Part shown: positions 54,812-62,243 of the stretch, in pieces | Layout: each line of letters opens with the position of its first letter | Position numbering within the stretch: the first letter of the stretch is position 1 | Origin: Chloroflexota bacterium | GTDB taxonomy: Bacteria; Chloroflexota; Anaerolineae; Aggregatilineales; J027 | Reading direction: 5' to 3' | Assembly: GCA_016234595.1 (NCBI GenBank) | Contig: JACRBG010000058.1 | Location: forward strand, 1 to 64,000 | Length of the DNA: 64,000 nt | Position numbers and translations under genes: made by a program | The notes under the pieces: model-generated | Told to the model about the DNA's origin: nothing | Seen by the model: the letters and a program-made list of their open reading frames with translations, nothing else | Database searches by the model: none

Positions 54812-54820
54812 TGGTATAAT
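54812..54820 (+). promoter_or_regulatory. Extended -10 promoter of the E2-JAB-E1 operon
   Basis: TGGTATAAT (54812-54820) is a perfect extended -10 element. The -35 region is weak, as expected for this class. It lies 38 bp before the first gene of the operon. Confidence 0.65.
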
Positions 54821-54858
54821 TGAGGAAAGTTTGTTAGTGGAAAAGTTGCCAGAAAACA

Positions 54859-55644
54859 ATGCCAAAAACCAATCGCCGGGGCAATATGGCATGGTTACTC
54901 ACCATGTTCATCGCGTTTATGGTTCTTCTAGCTTCGGGCGAGTGGGCCGTTGCTTTTGTCTTGGGTGGCATCGTCACCCTTCTTGCGACAATGGCCCTCG
55001 CTGGAAACGCAGCCCGCACCATCCAAACCAACACCCGTGCCGCCCGCCGCGTCAGTCGGGCCAATCCTGTCTCACGTGAGCGCCGTCGCGTCCAAATGAC
55101 CCAAGCGGCCCGCCGTGCCAGCGAATATGCCAGCCTGCGTCCCGACCACGACACCAGTGGCTATCGCTTACAAGATGTGGGGTTGCTGGTCGAAGAAATT
55201 CGCAAGGACGGATTAGAACTGCGTCAGGCCCGCCTGCTTTCCCTAGATGACAACTCCCTTCGCCCCTATGTCGTCATAGATGCACCCACCTATGCCCACC
55301 CTCGCGCCAGTCTCATTCGTTTTCAAATAGGTGATGCCGCAGGTTATTCGCAATTTGTGTGCGAAATGGAACATTACATGCGCCCCGGCGAAAATTTACT
55401 TCTACCCGGTTATCGCCTCCCTCTTAAAGGCAATACCCGCCTCACCAATATCGGCAAATGGGATTTACAAGTGTGGGTAGATGGCGGCCTAGTTGCCTTG
55501 CACACTTTCACCATGTCCCCTTCGCTAGAAGAACGACGGCGGCAGTTTGGCCTAGATGGTGAAGCCCAAGTGCAAGTGGCGCTTGAAGATGATTCTTTAC
55601 CCATTTCCTTAGAAGAATTACTTTCTCAGCAGCGTACCAGTTAA
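54859..55644 (+). CDS. Two-helix membrane protein with beta-sandwich domain (ubiquitin-like operon)
   Basis: The 261-residue protein has two closely spaced transmembrane helices (about 11-26 and 29-49), a strongly basic stretch (about 50-90, rich in Arg), and a soluble domain (about 100-220). That domain has alternating strands (YVVIDAP, SLIRFQIG, QFVCEMEHYM, WDLQVWVDGG) typical of an Ig-like or beta-sandwich fold. The helical hairpin with a basic inner flank suggests both termini face the cytoplasm. It is the first gene of the operon, 18 bp before the E2 gene. It does not end in Gly-Gly. It may anchor the conjugation enzymes or be their target. I do not recognise the family. Confidence 0.7.
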   Translation: MPKTNRRGNMAWLLTMFIAFMVLLASGEWAVAFVLGGIVTLLATMALAGNAARTIQTNTRAARRVSRANPVSRERRRVQMTQAARRASEYASLRPDHDTSGYRLQDVGLLVEEIRKDGLELRQARLLSLDDNSLRPYVVIDAPTYAHPRASLIRFQIGDAAGYSQFVCEMEHYMRPGENLLLPGYRLPLKGNTRLTNIGKWDLQVWVDGGLVALHTFTMSPSLEERRRQFGLDGEAQVQVALEDDSLPISLEELLSQQRTS

Positions 55645-55662
55645 TTTTCAGGAAGACAGGCA

Positions 55663-56136
55663 GTGGCTACACAATGGTGGGGAACTAAAAAGAACGTTTC
55701 ACCCCGTCTGCGTCTGGAAGTCGAATTGATGCAGGCCACCTTTGGGAATACGTTCCAGTTAAAGTTCGACAAAAATGATACACTTTCGTGGTTGGGCATG
55801 GTCGAGGTGAATTTGGTTGGGTTGCCCCAGCGCGATCACGAGGTCAAAATTTTCTATCCCAAAGATTATCCCAACCGCCCAGCCGAAGCCTATGTGCTTC
55901 AGCCATATATTTACAGCCCAAAACATCAATTTGAAGACGGGCAGCTTTGTTTGTTTAATCCCAAAGATGGCATTTCCTACGGTTGGAACCCTTCGACCTC
56001 GACTGCCGTCACAGTAGCAGGCTGGGCTATTGAATGGTTATATGCCTACTATACATGGCGGGCGACTGGTGAATGGCCCGGTATTGAAGAAAAACTCAAA
56101 CGGAACTTGATGGATTGGCTGAAACCGCGCCGATGA
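55663..56136 (+). CDS. Prokaryotic E2-like ubiquitin-conjugating protein
   Basis: The 157-residue protein has the E2 (UBC) pattern in order: beta-strands WLGMVEVNLVG and HEVKIFYP, the proline motif YPKDYPNRPAEAYV, IYSPKHQ in place of the HPN motif, and the catalytic cysteine Cys96 in EDGQLCLFNP. A Trp and C-terminal helices follow. The HPN Asn that activates the attack is replaced (SPK), as in many bacterial E2 proteins. GTG start with GGAAGACAGG upstream. Its stop overlaps the JAB start as ATGA. It probably carries a ubiquitin-like modifier as a thioester; the modifier is not seen here. Assigned by motif. Confidence 0.8.
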   Translation: MATQWWGTKKNVSPRLRLEVELMQATFGNTFQLKFDKNDTLSWLGMVEVNLVGLPQRDHEVKIFYPKDYPNRPAEAYVLQPYIYSPKHQFEDGQLCLFNPKDGISYGWNPSTSTAVTVAGWAIEWLYAYYTWRATGEWPGIEEKLKRNLMDWLKPRR

Positions 56137-57182
56137 CTACTACCCACAACACCCCACCCGTTGAAAAATCCCTCAACATTTCAGCCTCAACGGCTGAGAT
56201 GCCATTCGTCTATGTCGCGCAGCGGGTGGTGGAAAAAATTTGTCAGGGGGCACTGCGTTATAAGCGCAATGAAACGGGTGAAGCCCTCATTGGGTTGGTT
56301 GTTCCCCTGCCCGAAAACGCCGTACCCGAACTCTATATTCTCGATACCATCCCGCCAATGGAAGATGTCATCCGCCGATCAGTTATGTTTGTGCAGGGCG
56401 ACGGCTGGCAAACCAATATTTCGGAATGGTGGCAGGAAAATTGGAAGCTCTATCGGGAAATGCACCACACCAGTCGTGGCAAAAATTCCAAATGGGATGT
56501 GCCCTTACGTCATTTAGGGGATTGGCATAAACAACCCGGCGCCATGATTGCTCCCTCAACTGAAGATTTACACACCGCTCGCCTGCACCTAGAGGCCATG
56601 GACACGGACTTTTTGCTGGCCCCTATCGTCACCCTAGCTGAATATTCCGAGAATATTCCTCCCACTGAAAACACGCTAATTGTCGAGGCCACCAGCACAA
56701 CCAAATCGGCTCGGATACGTATAGATTTTTGGTGGTTGCGAAAAGAAGGCCGAGATTTTGAACCTGTTAAAGTCGTGGTTCGACCCAATGCCTATTTTCC
56801 GGGACTGCCACCTGTAGTTTGGTGGATTAAACGACGACAGCGTTTTGATGAGGAATTGGTAGCGTTGGAAAAAAACGGCCTCGAAGTTATGGATGTGGTC
56901 ACGTGGAACACTCGTGGGCATCCCCCACTCGACACTTGCCTGACCATTTGGCGACCGGGCACATCGCGTGTCATCATTGCGATGACCCCTGTTAACTATC
57001 CAACCCGTTCCCCCATTTGGCGAGTCGCTCCGATTATGCGCCCTAAAGAAGGTCAAGACCTTTTTGAAACCTTGCTTAACGCTTCCACCAAAGTTCCTGA
57101 GGGAGTTCTTCCTACATGGACAGATGAGCATTTATTGGTAGATGGGGTTAAGGCAATCGAGGCGTGGGAGAAAACAAAATGA
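56133..57182 (+). CDS. JAB/JAMM-type deubiquitinase-like protein with altered zinc ligand
   Basis: The 349-residue protein has a JAB1/MPN-like N-terminal domain (about 25-180). Glu50 (TGEALIG) matches the catalytic Glu, and WHKQPGAMIAPSTED matches the H-x-H-x7-S-x2-D motif in spacing: His132, Ser142 and Asp145 are present. The second zinc His is Gln134. The related bacterial pattern is WHKHP. The C-terminal half (about 195-349) has strands and a YPTRSP segment that recalls an E2/RWD-like fold. ATG at 56133 and TGA/ATG overlaps on both sides couple it to E2 and E1. Either a modified peptidase or a non-catalytic binding version. Confidence 0.75.
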   Translation: MTTTHNTPPVEKSLNISASTAEMPFVYVAQRVVEKICQGALRYKRNETGEALIGLVVPLPENAVPELYILDTIPPMEDVIRRSVMFVQGDGWQTNISEWWQENWKLYREMHHTSRGKNSKWDVPLRHLGDWHKQPGAMIAPSTEDLHTARLHLEAMDTDFLLAPIVTLAEYSENIPPTENTLIVEATSTTKSARIRIDFWWLRKEGRDFEPVKVVVRPNAYFPGLPPVVWWIKRRQRFDEELVALEKNGLEVMDVVTWNTRGHPPLDTCLTIWRPGTSRVIIAMTPVNYPTRSPIWRVAPIMRPKEGQDLFETLLNASTKVPEGVLPTWTDEHLLVDGVKAIEAWEKTK

Positions 57183-58111
57183 CGGATTGGAATCGGGTTG
57201 AACGGCTGCTTGGGCATGATGCCATGAGCCTCCTCGCCCGTAAAACAGTCGGGATTGTCGGAGTAGGTTCGGGCGGTGGTTATGTCGCACTCGCTTTGGC
57301 AATGTCGGGTGTCCAGCGTTTTATTTTGGTGGACGATGATGTCCTTGATCCGCAAAACATTGTGCGTCACGTCGCCGATAGTCGTTACATCGGCAAGCCC
57401 AAAGTCGAGGCCGTCCGCGATTTGATTTTGCAACGTAATCCGCAGGCCGAGGTCTTTGTTTTACAAGAACGTATCGAAGGCCATCTACATCTGCTTGACC
57501 AAATGGATATTTTGGCGGTGGGCGTAGATGGTGAAGGCGCGAAATTTAGCCTAAACGAATCCTGCCTCAAACGTCATTTAGTGGCCGTCTATGCGGGGGT
57601 CTATGAACGTGGCGAAGGCGGTGATGTGGTCGTGATCCAGCCCGGTGACGGCCCGTGTTATGCTTGTTGGGCCGCTGAACTGCGTGAAGGTTATGTCACC
57701 CCTGCCCCCGACGGTTCCGATGCCGATTTGGATTATGGGCAGCGTCGCCCCGATGGCGCCATTGATGCCGAACCCGGTTTATGGCTGGATGTGGTGAGGG
57801 TCGCCAATACACAGGCCAATATCGTCCTGAATATTTTGCTCGAAGGCACACCCGCCGAGCGCCATTTTCCAGCCAATACCGTCCTACTAGCCAATCAACC
57901 GCTGGAAATTCGGGAAGGGCACATCACCCCACCCTTTTCAGCCGAGTGGGTCAATATCCCACGCAATCCTAAATGTCTCGTGTGTGGCTCCTATCACATG
58001 GCTGCCACCGCCACCGAGGAAATGTCCCTAGATCAACTGCTAGGGGAGCCAGCGCGTGTAGATGTCCGTAAAACCAATAACAAGTTATCCCTTGATGGAA
58101 TTGACGAGTAG
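57179..58111 (+). CDS. ThiF/E1-like ubiquitin-activating adenylyltransferase
   Basis: The 310-residue protein is a MoeB/ThiF/E1 adenylation enzyme. It has the Rossmann motif GVGSGGGYVA (28-37), acidic VDDD (51-54) for Mg-ATP, NIVRH (60-64, adenylation Asn/Arg) and the NESCLKRH segment. Two CxxC pairs bind zinc (Cys160/163 in GPCYACW and Cys266/269 in KCLVCG). It should activate the C-terminus of a modifier and pass it to the E2 partner. It lacks a separate catalytic-Cys or ubiquitin-fold domain, so it is of the short bacterial type. ATG overlaps the JAB stop (ATGA). Confidence 0.85.
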   Translation: MTDWNRVERLLGHDAMSLLARKTVGIVGVGSGGGYVALALAMSGVQRFILVDDDVLDPQNIVRHVADSRYIGKPKVEAVRDLILQRNPQAEVFVLQERIEGHLHLLDQMDILAVGVDGEGAKFSLNESCLKRHLVAVYAGVYERGEGGDVVVIQPGDGPCYACWAAELREGYVTPAPDGSDADLDYGQRRPDGAIDAEPGLWLDVVRVANTQANIVLNILLEGTPAERHFPANTVLLANQPLEIREGHITPPFSAEWVNIPRNPKCLVCGSYHMAATATEEMSLDQLLGEPARVDVRKTNNKLSLDGIDE

Positions 58112-58117
58112 TAGCGT

Positions 58118-58474
58118 ATGACCGACCAACCCAATCAACCACCCGTTTCCGAACTGCCACCCGATGAAGTGTCGCCGATGAATCCTGTACCTGCGCCACC
58201 CGAGGTGGTTAATCAACAACCCGCACCTCCTTCAAATGGGAACCTACCGCCCCACGAGGAAACAGCGGAGGAAGCCCGTGCCCGTTTGGAACGGCTGGGT
58301 GGGGAGCCTGCGCCGGATATTACGCCCGAAGAATTTGCGCGTCTGCGTCAAAGTGGTCAAATCCATATTGATGTGCGGGGTCGGGTTCGCAGTCGTCAAT
58401 CCAGTGAACCGAGTGACGCGGGTATCTCGCTCCGCAAACGTCGGGCATGGTACGCCAGCCACAGGCTATCCTAA
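58118..58474 (+). CDS. Proline-rich small protein, last gene of the E2-JAB-E1 operon
   Basis: The 118-residue protein has a Pro/Gln/Glu-rich first half (about 1-55) that is probably disordered. A more ordered second half follows (about 60-100, containing AEEARARLERLGG, ITPEEFARLRQSG and QIHIDVRGRVRSR). It ends in RAWYASHRLS, not in Gly-Gly. Its ATG lies 6 bp after the E1 stop, so it is co-transcribed. It could be an adaptor, a substrate or a modifier activated by another route. No family recognised. Confidence 0.6.
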   Translation: MTDQPNQPPVSELPPDEVSPMNPVPAPPEVVNQQPAPPSNGNLPPHEETAEEARARLERLGGEPAPDITPEEFARLRQSGQIHIDVRGRVRSRQSSEPSDAGISLRKRRAWYASHRLS

Positions 58475-58484
58475 GAAAGTCAAT

Positions 58485-58862
58485 ATGAGCCAAGCCCCCA
58501 AATTCTACACAGATGCCCACATCGCCACCTCTGTAGCAACGCAGTTACGTAAGCAAGGAATTGATATTGTGCGCTGCCAAGAGGTGGGGTTGACTAAAGT
58601 TGATGATGAAACACATTTGGCTTTTGCTGCCGAGCAAGAACGAACAATCATCACACTTGATGAAGATTTTTTACGTATACATGGGGAGTGGCAGACGATA
58701 GGCAAAGCACACGCGGGCATTCTCTATATACCCTCGGAATATCAGGGGGATAGGGCTATTGGGTCAATAGTCAAAGAAGTATTGTTTTGGTATGAGGCAA
58801 TTGTTGAAGGTGCAGCAACACTAGAAGAAGACTTGTATAATCAAGTTATCTTTGTGAAGTAG
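58485..58862 (+). CDS. DUF5615 PIN-like toxin
   Basis: The 125-residue protein matches the DUF5615 (Mut7-C-like PIN) pattern: KFYTDAHIA at the start (first acidic residue), LRKQGIDIVRCQEVGLTKVD, and IITLDEDFLRIH (acidic pair). A final region contains HAGILYIP. These proteins are putative RNases neutralised by DUF433 partners. The start ATG at 58485 begins 10 bp after the Pro-rich gene. The DUF433 gene follows 11 bp downstream. Toxin-first order is less usual for this pair. Confidence 0.8.
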   Translation: MSQAPKFYTDAHIATSVATQLRKQGIDIVRCQEVGLTKVDDETHLAFAAEQERTIITLDEDFLRIHGEWQTIGKAHAGILYIPSEYQGDRAIGSIVKEVLFWYEAIVEGAATLEEDLYNQVIFVK

Positions 58863-58873
58863 GAGATACGGCA

Positions 58874-59200
58874 ATGCCCATTTTGATTATTGAACATATC
58901 GAAAGCACAGCTGACGTTTTGGGCGGCAAACCACGCATCGCGGGAACTCGCATCCGTGTACAAGACATCGTGGGCTATCACCTGCTCGGTGGATGGTCAG
59001 TTGAACGGGTTGCCGAAGAATTAGAGATTACCCCTGCTGAAATCCATGCCGCCCTCTCATACTACTACAGCCATCGTGAGGAAATAGACCAAGACATCGA
59101 ATCCAGTAAATCAATTGATCCTGATTTATTGCACGCATACACAGATAGGCGAGCAAAAGTCAGGGCTAGGCTGGAAGCAAAACAGAAGCCGTCGAATTAG
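58874..59200 (+). CDS. DUF433 antitoxin
   Basis: The 108-residue protein has the DUF433 core: DVLGGKPRIAGTRIRVQDIV, then GWSVERVAEELEITPAEIHA and LSYYYSHREEID. This helix-turn-helix-like domain usually binds the DUF5615 toxin and its own promoter. The C-terminal tail (about 80-108) is charged. GGAGATACG lies before the ATG. Together with the previous gene it forms a type II toxin-antitoxin module. Confidence 0.85.
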   Translation: MPILIIEHIESTADVLGGKPRIAGTRIRVQDIVGYHLLGGWSVERVAEELEITPAEIHAALSYYYSHREEIDQDIESSKSIDPDLLHAYTDRRAKVRARLEAKQKPSN

Positions 59201-59214
59201 AACCAATTAACCCT

Positions 59215-60363
59215 ATGCACAACCGCGCTTTCTACCGGTCACTGCGTAGCATCCTTCACCCCATCCCCATTGGGGCAATTATTTTATTGCTCCTGAATGA
59301 CCACTTTCTCAAACGGCATTACCCCTCATGGTGGACTGGCAAACTCAGTGATTTTGCAGGGCTGATTTTCGCACCACTGATTTTTGCCGCGTTTCTCGCA
59401 TGGATTATCCCACCCCGTCTCAAAAATCAAGAAAATCTAGCTGGTGCGATTGCATTTCTCTCAACGGGTACTATTTTCGCGCTGACTAAGGCCCTACCCC
59501 AGGCAAATAACATCACCTCTGGGCTGTGGGAGTTTTTCACAGGCAACCCAGTCAAAATATGGCTTGACCCAACGGATTTACTGGTTCTACCTGCCTTGCT
59601 TATAGGCTGGTTAGTCTGGGATAACAATAGCAACCAACTCTTTCGGCCTTTATTTCCCGCATCTAGCATAATGATATTGGGGTTTCTGGCGGCCTTAGCT
59701 TCGACCCCGGGAAATGCCGACAATGGAATTGTCTGCCTTGCTTTTGATAAATCTTCTCTAATAGCTTGGACTGGTCAACATGGCTCGAATGACTACTTAA
59801 CAGGGAACGGAAGAATATACATCATTGACCCCGATGCAATTACAAGTAATACAACCACTGCCAACACTAGGCGGTGTAACCATGCTCCGAGGAATCCTGT
59901 CTGGGAATTAGCAAGCCCTAACGACCCCAATCTCATATATCGCTTTGCTTTAGGTCAATCTATTGAAGTATCTGAAAACGCAGGGCAAAATTGGCAGTCG
60001 GTTATTGATTTAAAGAACATTTCCAATGAAAACCGGATGCGAGCAAAAGACAGAACCAATATATGGACAGGTTTTGTCGCCCAACCCGGCCCTCTGGATG
60101 CAGTTTTTGATCCTGCAGGCAACAAACTCTATGTTGCAATGGGGCTTGATGGAATTTTAGTTATACAAAAAGATAAAGAGCCTGCGTGGATTTCTGTAGG
60201 TGATTATAGATTTGATGTACCAAGCAAAGTAGATGTACGTTTTTTTGAGCTATGGCCTCATCTTGGGATGGCAGTAGGCTCATCATGTCTAACAATGGTT
60301 ATCATCAATCCAAAGACCCATAGAAAGAAAAGAACCTTAATTTTGTATTTGTTTGCGCTCTAA
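59215..60363 (+). CDS. Membrane protein, N-terminal part (frameshifted)
   Basis: The 382-residue ORF has four or five transmembrane segments in its first 165 residues (for example IGAIILLLL and LIFAPLIFAAFLAWIIP), then a soluble part with propeller-like strands (IYIIDPD, PLDAVFDPAGNKLYVAMG). After the A-rich stretch near 60321-60335 the frame gives a poor end (KKRTLILYLFAL). The -1 frame from there continues as a good transmembrane helix into the next ORF. The gene is therefore probably interrupted, either truly or by a sequence indel. Function unknown. Confidence 0.6.
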   Translation: MHNRAFYRSLRSILHPIPIGAIILLLLNDHFLKRHYPSWWTGKLSDFAGLIFAPLIFAAFLAWIIPPRLKNQENLAGAIAFLSTGTIFALTKALPQANNITSGLWEFFTGNPVKIWLDPTDLLVLPALLIGWLVWDNNSNQLFRPLFPASSIMILGFLAALASTPGNADNGIVCLAFDKSSLIAWTGQHGSNDYLTGNGRIYIIDPDAITSNTTTANTRRCNHAPRNPVWELASPNDPNLIYRFALGQSIEVSENAGQNWQSVIDLKNISNENRMRAKDRTNIWTGFVAQPGPLDAVFDPAGNKLYVAMGLDGILVIQKDKEPAWISVGDYRFDVPSKVDVRFFELWPHLGMAVGSSCLTMVIINPKTHRKKRTLILYLFAL

Positions 60364-60404
60364 TCTGGGCTATTTCGCTGATTTCGATTCAACCCGTCCC
60401 ATAT

Positions 60405-60704
60405 ATGCGAACCTTAAGTCAATTTGATCTAGGGATAAGCCCAATTTGCATGGTTGCAGTTTTCCCCTTTGCGTTAGCCGGATTAGCCGAATCAAAACAT
60501 CGTCACGAAATTAAGCTAAAGAGTGCCACTAGAATGAAATGTGTGTTAATGGCCCCAACATTACTGGTTGCCATTTTACCCTTTTACCTTTGGCAGATGT
60601 TAGACAACTCAAATACCTATGCCATTGCAACCTATAGCTCCATAGGATTGGTTCTAGGAGTCCAAGGTATAGGTCTAAAACTCTCAAATTTACCGAAAAT
60701 ATAG
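60405..60704 (+). pseudogene. C-terminal part of the frameshifted membrane protein
   Basis: The 99-residue ORF is the -1 frame continuation of the gene at 59215. The open frame actually begins at 60324 and reads FVFVCALIWAISLISIQPV before the ATG at 60405, so this ATG is internal. Further helices follow (ICMVAVFPFALAGLA, APTLLVAILPFYLW and AIATYSSIGLVLGVQGI). There is no ribosome binding site for the ATG. It should be read as one gene with the preceding part. Confidence 0.55.
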
Positions 60705-60709
60705 AAACC

Positions 60710-62224
60710 CTATTTTCGTACCACCACGGTCTTTTGACCATCCCACGTCGGTTGGGGCAACCACACATTAAACCGCGCCCCCTGCCCATATTCGCTTTCC
60801 ACCCAAATCCGCCCGGCGTGCGCTTGCACAATTTCGCGGGTGATAGCCAACCCCAAGCCTGTCCCCGACGTCTTGGCGCGACTTTTATCTACTTGATAGA
60901 ACCGTTCAAAAATGCGTGGCAAATCTTCACGAGGGATACCTTCACCTGTGTCTTGCACCCGCACCAATACCCCCTGATTATCCAACGTGGCCCGCAGCCA
61001 CACCCGCCCACCCGCTGGCGTATGTTTTATCGCGTTATCTACCAAGTTGGTAAACACTTGCGCCAAACGATCCCCATCGCCTGCAATACGCGGCAAATCA
61101 GGGATCTGCACATCAAATTGCAAACCTCGATCCCGCGCCCGCATCGCCATACTTTCGCCCACAGTCTTCAACAATTCGTCAATCTCAATCGCTTGGCGCA
61201 TCATATCCAACCGACCCGCTTGGATACGTGCCAAATCCAGCAGATCATTTACCATGCGTGTCATGCGGCCCGCCTCATGATAAATGATATTCGCAGCATG
61301 GGCATTATCATCCGACACTCCATCGGCGATGGCTTGGGCAAAGCCTTGAATACTAGTTAATGGGGTGCGTAAATCATGTGAGACATTCGCCAAAAAATCA
61401 CGTTGGGCCTGCTGACCTAGTTCCACCCGCGCCGCCATCGTGTTAAAAGTTCGGGCGACCTCTCGCACTTCGTCCGGGCCATGCACGGGGACACGAGTGG
61501 CATAATCTCCCTCGGCTACTTTAACCGCCGCGTGGGCCACATCTAATAAGGGGCGTGACACCCACCGTACAATTCCTACTGAGACCAAAAAAGCAATTAC
61601 CATCCCAATGCAACCCGCTTGAAAAAATGCCAAAAACAACCCACTGCCGAGATATTCACGAATAATGGCGCGGAAAGATTGTTTGGGCATTGGTTCAGCA
61701 ACGAGCATATTTTCCACTACCAAAACATCGGTCGCTTGGTCACTAGTAGAGGTAAAAGCCACGGCTTCAATACTTTGTTCAATAAAGAGCCAATTAACGC
61801 TTTTCTCAAGAAAAACCCCTTGATAGAAATATTTGCTGAGTCGTGGTAGGCGATTTGTATTTGAAAAGGGGCCACGTCCAATAATTTGTTCAAACTTACG
61901 CGGGTAGTTGCCTGCACTATCCCAGACCACTGTGCCATCGGCTGTGGTCAGCAGGATACGCACGTTTTTTTCAGCCGCCTGTGTCTCCAAATAGGGTAAA
62001 ACCTGCTCACGAGGACGCCGAGGAATGTCGAGTGATTGCCAGTAAAGTCGCTGCGTTTCGTTTGATGAAATATCCAACGATGCCCCTGCAAGGTCAAGAT
62101 ATTCTGCATCTCTATTGACAGGGCGTGCCCTCAATACCAAAATTAAGGCGAGTGAGATAATCGCCAGCGTAAGCAGCAATACCAAACCAAAAGCACCTAA
62201 CAGCCGTACATTTAACCGATTCAT
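60710..62224 (-). CDS. Membrane-bound sensor histidine kinase
   Basis: The 504-residue protein has a transmembrane helix (about 5-30), an extracytoplasmic sensor domain (about 31-190) and a second helix (about 190-217). A HAMP domain follows, then HisKA with the phospho-His in NVSHDLRTPLTSI and a HATPase domain: N-box FTNLVDNAIKHTP, G1 DTGEGIP and G2 GTGLGLAIT. I chose ATG 62224 (MNRLNV); an upstream start adds a hydrophilic stretch overlapping the MFS gene. No response regulator is adjacent, so it is an orphan here. It is probably co-transcribed with the MFS gene. Confidence 0.92.
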   Translation of the reverse strand: MNRLNVRLLGAFGLVLLLTLAIISLALILVLRARPVNRDAEYLDLAGASLDISSNETQRLYWQSLDIPRRPREQVLPYLETQAAEKNVRILLTTADGTVVWDSAGNYPRKFEQIIGRGPFSNTNRLPRLSKYFYQGVFLEKSVNWLFIEQSIEAVAFTSTSDQATDVLVVENMLVAEPMPKQSFRAIIREYLGSGLFLAFFQAGCIGMVIAFLVSVGIVRWVSRPLLDVAHAAVKVAEGDYATRVPVHGPDEVREVARTFNTMAARVELGQQAQRDFLANVSHDLRTPLTSIQGFAQAIADGVSDDNAHAANIIYHEAGRMTRMVNDLLDLARIQAGRLDMMRQAIEIDELLKTVGESMAMRARDRGLQFDVQIPDLPRIAGDGDRLAQVFTNLVDNAIKHTPAGGRVWLRATLDNQGVLVRVQDTGEGIPREDLPRIFERFYQVDKSRAKTSGTGLGLAITREIVQAHAGRIWVESEYGQGARFNVWLPQPTWDGQKTVVVRK

Positions 62225-62243
62225 GGAATCAATCCCAAAAAGT

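Noticed and set aside
54859-58111. Type II CBASS or Bil operon
   Set aside because: E1, E2 and JAB are present, but there is no CD-NTase, no cyclic-nucleotide effector and no BilA-like modifier, and E1 and E2 are separate proteins; the operon should not be called by either name.
58236-58484. N-terminal extension of the DUF5615 toxin
   Set aside because: The frame is open upstream, but it lies within the Pro-rich gene in another frame and the family homology begins at the ATG at 58485.
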